Notes under the pieces: generated by a model
Database searches by the model: none
What the model was told of the DNA's origin: nothing
The model's input: only the letters and a program-made list of their open reading frames with translations
Assembly (NCBI GenBank): GCA_900088475.1
Contig: FLMG01000943.1
Coordinates: 1 to 13,745 of the forward strand
Reading direction: 5' to 3'
From: Hyphochytrium catenoides
Taxonomy: Eukaryota; Sar; Hyphochytriomycetes; Hyphochytriales; Hyphochytriaceae
Length of the DNA: 13,745 bases
Shown: piece after piece, positions 6,393-13,745 of the stretch
Numbering within the stretch: position 1 is the stretch's first letter
Layout: each line of letters starts with the position of its first letter
Translations under genes and position numbers: made by a program

Positions 6393-9300
6393 ATGATTGG
6401 CGTAGGGCCACGCACTCGCGCCACTTATGACAAAGGAGCTCCGGCAAACTATGTGGCCGGTCTCGGTAGAGGAGCTGTAGGGTTTACCACTCGATCTGAT
6501 ATTGGACCTGCCCGGAGTGCGCCGCCTCCTGATCCCTTTGGGGCTCCTCCTCCCGGCTATGTGGCAGGAGGAGGACGAGGCTTAGGAGAGAACAGAAGCG
6601 AAGAGCGAAGAGTTGGACTTGGTAGGGGCAGCGGTACTGCTGGCGCCGGGGGTTTTGGCAAGGAAGTAGAACGCGATGAGGTGGAAAGAGACTACAGCGA
6701 GTCGAACTACGATGAGTTCACAGGCTATGGAGGCAGTCTCTTCAATGACACTCCCTATGAGGAGGATGATAGAGAGGCCGATGCGATATATGATGAGATC
6801 GATCTCCGAATGGACTCAAGAAGAAAGAGAAGGAGAGAGGAAAGACAAAAGGAGGAGATGATGAAGATTAGACAAGAAAGGCCCAAAATTGCAGAGCAGT
6901 TTGCCGACCTAAAGAGCCAGCTGGGCACCGTCTCCCAGGAGGAGTGGGAGACGATACCGGAGACAGGTAATAGAGAACAAAGGGACACGAGGGAGAGACA
7001 ATGTGAAAGGAAATAGGCAAGCGTCTGATAGATGATGTAAAAGCAAAAGAGATGGCCCTCCAAACAGAAAATGGCTGTGGAGGCGAGAGTATAAGAGACA
7101 GCATGAAGGTGGTGCCGCTGCGTGGCCTTACGTGGCGGCACATGCCATTCTGTCACAAGGAGAGCTTCCAGTTACTTTTGAGTCCGACAGTCGTTCCGTT
7201 AAGTTTACGTTTGTGTTCTCTTTGCAGGTGACTACACTCTAAAGCACAAGACGAGCCAGCGGAGAGCGGAGATTTTCACCCCGATGCCCGATCACATTAT
7301 AAGCAGCGCAAAGAACGTGGCGAGCACCGTAGGTGCCTTGGATCCGGCTCAGCAGAGATTTGGCGGACTAGAGACTCCCGTGAACGGGTAGGGCCCTCCG
7401 CTTGTATAACCTTCCCGCTCGTCTTTATACCAGCCCTGTGAACCATCACTTGATCTAGAGAAACCATGCGGGCGTTCTGTGCCCCCCCCACCCAAGCTTT
7501 CTTTCGCCATCTTCTCAAGTCCTGACTGTCCTATACTGGTGTTCTGTTGTGGAGACTATTTAGAAATGGTCTTATCTCAGCATATAACCTGGTCTAATCA
7601 TGCTCCCTCAATGTCTTTTTCAACTCAGAACTCTTTCAACTGTGTCGGGACTGGCAGAGGCGCGAGGTGCAGTCCTCAGCTTAAAGCTTGACAAGATGTC
7701 CGATTCGGTCTCAGGACAGACAGTCGTTGACCCCAAGGTTGGAGACATCTTGGGTTTTACCATCTTTGTCTTCCTACTGTTGGCACTTGAGGTCTTTCAG
7801 TTGAAGTCTGCTACTATCGACCTGCATTTTTAGAGTTAGTTCGGCCAGCACTCACCTAGTCCGCCTGTGGTGTCTGAATTCTGACTGGTCGTTTATGTAG
7901 GGCTACCTGACTGATCTAAATAGCATCAAGATCACTTCAGAAGCAGAGGTTGGAGACATTAAGAGAGCGCGGCTGCTATTAAAGTCTGTCACATCTACCA
8001 ACCCCAAGCACGGACCTGGCTGGATCGCCGCCGCCAGACTTGAGGAATATATTGGGAAGATTGTTCAGGTTCGTTCTTATTCTCTATACCGATTGTGACT
8101 GCTCCGTCGCACCTTCTCGGAGACATTTGTTAGCCTCTTGGCCCTTCCGTGACTGATTTGTCCTCGTTTGCGTTCGTATCGACGCGACTGTCATTTTAGT
8201 GACTGGATTTCACTGATGTCATATTGAAGTTAAACAACTCATTGTCCATTCCCTTCCTTACACGCAGGCTCGTAAAATTATAAAGCAGGGTTGTGAGGCC
8301 TGCCCAGATGCGGAGGATGTATGGCTTGAAGCCGCTCGGCTTAACACGCCAGAAAATGCGAAGACGATTCTGGCAGAGGCAGTGCGGCACATTCCGGGAA
8401 GCGTAAAAATATGGATGCAGGCGGCCAACCTGGAGCAGGAAGACTCAGCGAAGAAGCGGGTACTTAGAAGGGCCTTAGAGTTTGTTCCCAACTCGGTGAG
8501 GCTATGGAAAGCTGCAATAGAGTTGGAAGAGGAAGAAGATGCAAAGATTATGCTTTCTCGAGCTGTCGAATGCGTTCCTCAAAGCGTAGAGATGTGGTTG
8601 GCCCTGGCTCGGCTAGAGAGCTATGAGAGTGCAAAGGAAATTTTGAATAGAGCAAGAATTGCCAACCCCACCGAACCTGCTATCTGGATCACCGCTGCGA
8701 AGCTGGAAGAGGCGAACGGAAACACGGTAAGGCTCCATTGCTTTTTCTTTGTGGTAATAGGATCTTTCGCTTTGTCAGACGCATTTTATTGGTCTGGTCC
8801 CATGCTTACGTGCAGTACCTTCTTCCTTAAACGCTTTGTCTGTGTCTTCGCGGAGGGTTGTCCAGATTCAAAGATCGCTAGGTCTCTCTCATGCACATTA
8901 TCGGTCACGCCCTATGGTGTGTGTCTGTGTCGGTTTCTTTCGCTCATAAACGAAACGTCAACGTTTGCAGGACGCTGTAGAGAAGATTATTCAAAAGGCC
9001 ATCAAATCGCTGACTCGAGCTCAAGTAGTGGTAGACAGAGAAAGTTGGCTTAAAGAAGCAGAAGCAGCAGAACACACGGGCGCACCTCTTACTGCTGGTG
9101 CGATTGTGCGGGCCACGATAGAGCTAGGCGTTGAAAAAGAGGACAGAAAGAGCACCTGGATGGACGATGCGGAGGCTGCTATTGGTAGAAACGCGCCAGA
9201 GACAGCCAGAGCAATCTTTGCCCATGCTTTGACAGGTGCGCAGCCGCTGTGCAACTCAATATCACATATGTGTCTAGTCTGCACCACCTCTTCCTTTCTA

Positions 9301-10108
9301 GCCACATATAGTTCCCTCTGTCTTTTGTGAAGAGTTCCTGCCACGAGGGCAAATGAGCTGCCGTCATTTTTGCTGACTTCTGTGGCACTTGGTGCATCAA
9401 GATCGCTTACTCTCTCTCCGTTTCGCCAGTCTTCCCCACCAAGAAATCAATCTGGCTTCGTGCAGCCACGTTAGAGAAGAAGCACGGCACGCCGGAATCC
9501 CTAGATCAAATGCTCCGGAACGCCGTCACGTACTGCCCTAAAGCTGAGATACTGTGGCTTATGGCTGCTAAGGAGGCCTGGCTGAACAACAATGTGGAGC
9601 TTGCCCGGCAGATTTTAGGAGAGGCGTTCAAGGCTAATCAAAACAGCGAGCAGATCTGGCTGGCTGCAGTGAAGCTGGAGTGGGAAAATAATGAATTCCA
9701 CAATGCGGAGAGACTATTGGAGTTCGCAAGGAAGAACGCTAATACAGAGCGTGTTTGGCTCAAAAGCATTTTACTTCAGACGGAGCTAGCAGTGCTAGGG
9801 AAGGAAGATGAGAGGAAACAGCATGAAGAGGAAGAGGGCAAGCTCCTGGCTGAGGCGCTGGAGCGGTTCCCAGACAAGCCTAAGTTCTACATGATGGCGG
9901 GTCAGAGACAAGAAAGACTGGTAAGCAGCACCTGTCCGATCCCTTCTTCCCATTAAATCTATTGTCGCTCTTCGTCATACCTATATTGCTTTTTTTTGGC
10001 CTTTTGATATGTATATGCCTGCAGTCCTTTTTGGGCTTGTCCTACGACTGCCCCTTCACCCTAGTTTTGCTTCTTCTTCATCTCCTCACTCTCTCGTTCT
10101 CTCTCTTT

Positions 10109-10144
<36 letters not shown>

Positions 10145-11124
10145 TTTCCCTCTCTCTCTCTTTCTGCCAGAACAACCCTCCGGGAGCTAAGGAGTACTAC
10201 CAGAAAGGCCTCAAGCGTTGTCCCAAAAGTATTCCTCTGTGGACCCTTGCTGCACAATTGGAGGAGAGACTGCAGGGCGCGACCAAAGCTCGATCAGTCC
10301 TTGAGCTCTCCAGGATCAGTAACCCCAGTTGCCCAGAGCTCTGGCTTGAGGCCATTAGACTCGAGCACAGGTAAGACCGAGGAAGGGAGAAGTAAGAATC
10401 TAGGCACTGGTGTGGATCATATACTCTGCCATAGCTACATATGGCGCTTTGCTGGGTTGGTCCTTTCTGTGCTTCTCTTATTGACGCACAGCCCTGTCCA
10501 CTCTCGGCTAGAGGACGCTCTCTACTGCCTCCTCTTCATCTGCCGGTCTTCTTTCAATCCTATTAGCTTCCTGCGTCTGTCAATTGGTCGGAAGTGATCT
10601 ATCTCACATTGGTTGGTTAACGGCATCATCTCAAACTGTTGCTGTCCCCTAGGCACAATAACCTCAAGCTTGTGGATCAGCTGCTTGCGCGAGCCCTCCA
10701 AGAATGCAAGGATAGTGGCTTACTTTGGGCAGAAGCCATCACTCTTGCCCCTCGTCCCCAGCAGAAGTCTAAGTCCTACGATGCACTGAAGCGCTGTGAC
10801 CAAGATCCTCACGTTATTCTTGCCGTGGCGCGCCTCTTTTGGTCAGAGAGGAAGTATGAGAAAGCGAAGAAATGGTTTAATAGAGCTGTGACCTTGGACC
10901 CGGATTTAGGTGATGCCTGGGCCTACTATTATAAGCTGGTTCTGCAGCATGGTACCAAGGAGGAGCAGGAGGACGTGCTGAAGCGCTGTGTGGCTGCAGA
11001 GCCGCACCATGGTGAGCTCTGGTGCCAGGTCTCAAAGAAGACGGAGAACAGGAGAGAGAAGCCTGCGACGATATTGAAGAAGGTTGTGGCTGCCCTGGCC
11101 AGCAGTGGAGAGAAGAAGGAGTAA
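6393..11124 (+). CDS. PRPF6: Pre-mRNA-processing factor 6 (U5/tri-snRNP protein Prp6/Prp1), 9 exons
   Basis: The exons are 6393-6966, 7228-7387, 7629-7737, 7901-8068, 8268-8726, 8971-9235, 9430-9920, 10171-10370 and 10653-11124. All introns are GT-AG, the phases agree, and the total is 965 residues (human 941). PRPF6 bridges U5 and U4/U6 in the spliceosomal tri-snRNP in the nucleus. The N-terminal PRP1 domain begins with the family signature [19 protein letters not shown] (residues 23-41), followed by [13 protein letters not shown] and a charged helix ([11 protein letters not shown]). The conserved [21 protein letters not shown] spans the exon 3/4 junction (about 269-289). From about residue 300 to the end come HAT/TPR-like helical repeats with the expected W, A and P positions ([48 protein letters not shown]) and the C-terminal HGELWC segment. 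ATG 6393 is the first in-frame ATG; an in-frame GTG upstream is not credible in a eukaryote. The gene looks intact and functional. Confidence 0.96.
10086..10167. repeat. Long (CT)n tract inside PRPF6 intron 7
   Basis: About 80 bp of TCTCTC pyrimidine repeat on the coding strand end directly at the acceptor (TTTCTGCCAG, exon at 10171). The tract is therefore the polypyrimidine tract of this intron, extended by microsatellite growth. The other PRPF6 introns have ordinary short tracts. Confidence 0.9.
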
Positions 11125-11326
11125 ATTGGACAGGATGTGACTTCTTGGGGTGTTGATATGGCTGAAGAAGTAGAGGAGTGGGAACCATTAAACTCTTAAA
11201 TGTTATAACTGAGAGCTGTTTGATGTGAGGCTCAAGATGTGAGGATCAAAGAGACAGGAAGTTCATTTGGCAGCTCCTCCCCAATTCGGCTCCTATTAAC
11301 CACACTTGGGATGTCCTCACACTGTC
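11125..11326. other. Short intergenic gap between convergent stops
   Basis: Only 202 bp separate the PRPF6 stop and the stop of the minus-strand kinase gene, so the two 3' untranslated regions probably abut or overlap. No further feature is visible apart from the candidate PRPF6 poly(A) signal. Confidence 0.6.
11187..11192 (+). terminator. Candidate poly(A) signal ATTAAA for PRPF6
   Basis: ATTAAA, the commonest variant of AATAAA, lies 63 bases after the PRPF6 stop and is followed by AT-rich and then GT-containing sequence (TGTTTGATGTGAGG). That fits a cleavage site near 11205-11215. It rests on motif and position only, and many protists use degenerate signals. Confidence 0.35.
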
Positions 11327-13108
11327 CTATTTCCATCCGTCCGGCAGCAGTGGAATCACGGGCTTCAACTGGTAGAAGCTGCAGTCTCCATGGTCCTCGA
11401 TAAATGAGAGGAGCTGGTCGTGGAAGTACTGGACTGCCGCTGGATGGAGAGGCATAGCAGCCAGCACACTGAAGACCCAGAGCCATCGCTCCACCCCCCC
11501 TCGCCCATAGTCCGCCCAGCACTGCTCCCAGGTGTAGGAAGGGTCCGAAGGCGACTCACGAATAGAAGACGTGAGTCTCTCCCAATAGAGACGGATAAGC
11601 TCTTTCTCGTGCTTGCGTCTAACATCTACTTTAATATCAGAGATCATCATCTGACCAATGTCCGTCATGGGTTCCCAGACGCCCACCTCAGACCAGTCTA
11701 GAAGCATCACTCGGCCACCGTCCTGGACAGACGCAGTTGTAGAGAGGCTAGAGTCCAGAGAGGATAAAGTACCGGGAGAGCTTGAGAGAAGACGGGAAGG
11801 AAGAATGTACATCATGTTCGCGGCGTGGAAATCTCCGTGCGTTAGGGTAAAAGGGACCGCAGGGTCATGTAGGTGTGCTTGCAGAGCTTCCCAGGAGGCG
11901 CGACGGTAGGACTCTTCTATAATAGACACAAGCTTAGGCGACCAACGCACTCCTCCATGGGCCTCCGCCGCTGTCCCTCGGCCTTTCTTATCGGGAGAAG
12001 AGGCAGAAGACGTAGATGAGTCGCTTTCCGAGGGGTGAGATGGAGGACAGCGGAGGCCAAACTTATGCTTTGTTGTCTCCCACGAGGCTCTACCGAACTC
12101 TATTGAAAGCCACCAGAGAGCTTCTCTCTCGCCTCTGTACCACGACGCAGCTTTGAGCATGTTTGGAAAAAAAGAAGCGGAGAGGCCCAGATGATCAAAG
12201 AAAGAAGCTGACCGAGGAGTGAAAAGGGAGCTGTCTCTCCAGTGTAAAGCATGGAAAGCTGCAGTAGCAAGTACGACCTCACGTAACACATCTTTCTCGT
12301 CTCTGTTATGTCTTGCAGGCAACGGAGGAAGGCCCCAGATTTGGTTGCCGAAGTAAAAGTTCAGTCCAAGGCTGTCTCTCTTCTCCAGATCTTCCATGAG
12401 AAGGAGGAAAGAGCCCGTGAAGGCGGAGGCGGAAGAGAAATAGATGGTAGGAGTGAGGAATCTCTCATCTTCTTGCTTGGTCTCTCTTGCTTGGTCTCTC
12501 GTGTTCCACAGATCTGAGGCATGTCGGAGGAAGATAGCTTCTCGATACTGACCAGATGCAATTGATCTCTTCCTCTCTTCCATTGCAACAGCCTTCGTCA
12601 TCTTCAGTATGATTGTAGAAGGAGGAGAGATGAGAGAGAGCGATGATCCTGAGGATGGAAGAAGAGTAGAGTAGGTGAGATGGAGGCGGAAGATGGCACT
12701 GGCCAAGCCTCTGTTCTCAGAAAGAGACTGCACCTTCACATCTTTGACCTCTTCTCCCTTCTTTAGAATATTTTTGGCTCTCAGCACGCTGGTCAACCAA
12801 AGCGGGGAAACGCTAATTACTAGAGAGCCTGCGTCTCTCTTCTTCTGCTCCGGCAGGGGAACAGACAGCACACGCTTTGGCTCAAGAAGTCGAAGAGAGA
12901 TGGAAGACAGAGTGCCTTCAAGCATGGGAGGAAGGCCCTTAATACGATGAAGAAAGAGGAGTACGGGCTCTGTCAGGAGCTGTGAGAACATGAAGAGAGC
13001 GAGAAAGATCTCTGCGAGTCGACTCTGTACGCCATAGCACCATAGCGTGGCTCTCATTTGTAGGGAGACCCAGGCCGAGGGCCGTGTTGAGAAGGGTTTT
13101 GGCTTCAT
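11327..13108 (-). CDS. Aminoglycoside-phosphotransferase/EcKinase-like small-molecule kinase
   Basis: A single-exon frame of 593 residues from ATG 13108 to the stop at 11327. The fold is kinase-like, of the APH/choline-kinase/EcKinase (CHK) superfamily, which phosphorylates small molecules with ATP; the substrate is unknown. Visible motifs are the N-lobe strand RGLASAIFRLHLTYS, the ATP-binding lysine in TIILKM (K169), the helix-C glutamate in REAIFL (E190), the hinge FLLLMEDL, and the catalytic loop LTHGDFHAANMMY (H424, D426, N431). The metal-binding aspartate in MLLDWSEVG is D471, followed by a W-EP-TDIGQM segment. The active-site residues are all present. Before the kinase domain is a hydrophobic stretch at about 31-53 (AEIFLALFMFSQLL) that may anchor the protein in a membrane. 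A Ser/Asp-rich, probably disordered insert lies at about 356-380. The ATG at 13057 (MRATLWCYG) is an alternative start and would place the hydrophobic stretch nearer the N-terminus. The frame is open upstream, so a further 5' exon cannot be excluded. Confidence 0.8.
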   Translation of the reverse strand: MKPKPFSTRPSAWVSLQMRATLWCYGVQSRLAEIFLALFMFSQLLTEPVLLFLHRIKGLPPMLEGTLSSISLRLLEPKRVLSVPLPEQKKRDAGSLVISVSPLWLTSVLRAKNILKKGEEVKDVKVQSLSENRGLASAIFRLHLTYSTLLPSSGSSLSLISPPSTIILKMTKAVAMEERKRSIASGQYREAIFLRHASDLWNTRDQARETKQEDERFLTPTIYFSSASAFTGSFLLLMEDLEKRDSLGLNFYFGNQIWGLPPLPARHNRDEKDVLREVVLATAAFHALHWRDSSLFTPRSASFFDHLGLSASFFPNMLKAASWYRGEREALWWLSIEFGRASWETTKHKFGLRCPPSHPSESDSSTSSASSPDKKGRGTAAEAHGGVRWSPKLVSIIEESYRRASWEALQAHLHDPAVPFTLTHGDFHAANMMYILPSRLLSSSPGTLSSLDSSLSTTASVQDGGRVMLLDWSEVGVWEPMTDIGQMMISDIKVDVRRKHEKELIRLYWERLTSSIRESPSDPSYTWEQCWADYGRGGVERWLWVFSVLAAMPLHPAAVQYFHDQLLSFIEDHGDCSFYQLKPVIPLLPDGWK

Positions 13109-13370
13109 ACTTCTGTCTCTCCTTTCCACGGCTACGTAGTCTGCTCCCTTTCTCGACTTCGGCTTCCCTTCTTGGCGACACCGTCTAACCTGGTGATTGT
13201 CCACTTCGATATGGCAAGGACCATCTATCAGAAGAGCGACTGCCGGTCAAGATGTGAAGATTTGATAGGACAGAGCAAGAGAGAAGAGTTTATGGGATAA
13301 AGAGTTGGAGAGACCGAGAGAGTGGAAAAGAAGCGCCGAGGTGAGGGAGGGAGCCGAGCTGAGCAGGGCG
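13109..13370. other. Upstream region of the kinase gene
   Basis: The kinase frame stays open on the minus strand beyond its first ATG to about 13204 and further, but without another in-frame ATG. A small minus-strand frame with ATG near 13226 reaches a GTTAGA donor-like site at about 13190. It might be a first exon, but I find no good acceptor to match it. I see no other gene. Confidence 0.3.
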
Positions 13371-13472
13371 AGACGAGAGAGAGGTTAAAACAGGAGAGAG
13401 AGAGGGAGGGAAAGAGCGAGAGAGAGAGAGAGGCAGAGAGATGGAGAGAGAGAGAGAGAGAAAGAGAGAGCC
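13371..13472. repeat. (GA)n-rich tract upstream of the kinase gene
   Basis: About 100 bp of GA-dominated purine on the plus strand, with pure GA runs near 13417-13430 and 13444-13462. On the kinase coding strand it is a CT tract 260-360 bp upstream of the ATG. The Ser/Leu frames over it are artefacts. Confidence 0.85.
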
Positions 13473-13699
13473 CTCAACCAAAGTCGCTTGGTGCCTCTGA
13501 GGCTCTGAGGATATGATGGGAAACTTCTGTTGAGGCTTCTGAACAGCATGACCATCACTCCGTCACCTGGGCGGCTAATCCTGGGGGACGGACTGGATGT
13601 ATCTGTGTCTTTTCTGTGGCTCGACGGAATAGGAACAGGGACATCAGGGCCCACATAACCTCAGCAATCACTCTCTTCTCTCACGCTGCCTCTGCCTGT
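13473..13699. other. Unassigned spacer
   Basis: About 225 bp of balanced composition between two simple repeats. One minus-strand frame (about 13514-13654, with PVPIPSSHRKDTDTSSPSPR) looks mildly protein-like but runs into the GA tract. I cannot support a gene. Confidence 0.3.
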
Positions 13700-13710
13700 C
13701 TTCTCTCCTC

Positions 13711-13745
<35 letters not shown>
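13700..13745. repeat. (CT)n tract at the window edge
   Basis: The window ends inside a pyrimidine repeat whose last 28 bases are perfect CT. Its full length is not visible. It may be an intergenic microsatellite or the polypyrimidine part of a feature beyond the edge. Confidence 0.9.

Noticed and set aside
10877-11188. Minus-strand frame over the last PRPF6 exon
   Set aside because: It is antisense to strongly conserved PRPF6 coding sequence, and its composition (Pro/Ser/His) is that of a shadow frame.
13109-13204. Extended kinase start at 13204
   Set aside because: The codon is GTG on the minus strand. A eukaryotic gene should start at the ATG at 13108 or 13057.
1-13745. CRISPR array, tRNA, rRNA, transposase or phage genes
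   Set aside because: I looked for regularly spaced repeats, cloverleaf-like segments and transposase motifs and saw none. The repeats present are simple-sequence tracts and one inverted duplication.

Overview
The window is nuclear DNA of a eukaryote, most likely a microbial one (protist or alga). The main support is a spliceosomal gene split into nine exons by GT-AG introns of about 160-280 bp, with no bacterial-style operons. Long (GA)n/(CT)n tracts lie between genes and in one intron. I cannot name the lineage from the sequence.

Layout, left to right. (1) Positions 14-892, plus strand: the end, or all, of a gene for a single-pass membrane protein that I do not recognise. (2) Positions 1319-2682, minus strand: a two-exon gene for a secreted, probably GPI-anchored 399-residue surface protein of unknown family. 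It converges on gene 1. (3) Positions about 2700-6040: a repeat-rich accessory stretch with purine and pyrimidine tracts, two weak small ORFs (3761-4123 and 5144-5293), and a diverged inverted duplication centred near 4541. The two arms of that duplication still read as related peptides on opposite strands. (4) Positions 6393-11124, plus strand: a complete nine-exon gene for the U5/tri-snRNP splicing factor PRPF6 (Prp6; Prp1 in fission yeast), 965 residues. An upstream exon and a further intron are likely. (5) Positions 11327-13108, minus strand: an aminoglycoside-phosphotransferase/EcKinase-like small-molecule kinase with an N-terminal hydrophobic segment. It converges on PRPF6, with about 200 bp between the stop codons. 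(6) Positions 13109-13745: upstream region of the kinase gene, with strong GA and CT tracts.

The genes do not form a recognisable pathway. PRPF6 is housekeeping; the others look like unrelated neighbours. I found no defence system, transposase, CRISPR array, rRNA or tRNA. The observations most worth a second look are the inverted duplication at 4320-4661, the unknown GPI-anchored protein, the repeated YVAG-x-GRG motif in the PRPF6 N-terminus, and the splice structure just upstream of PRPF6.
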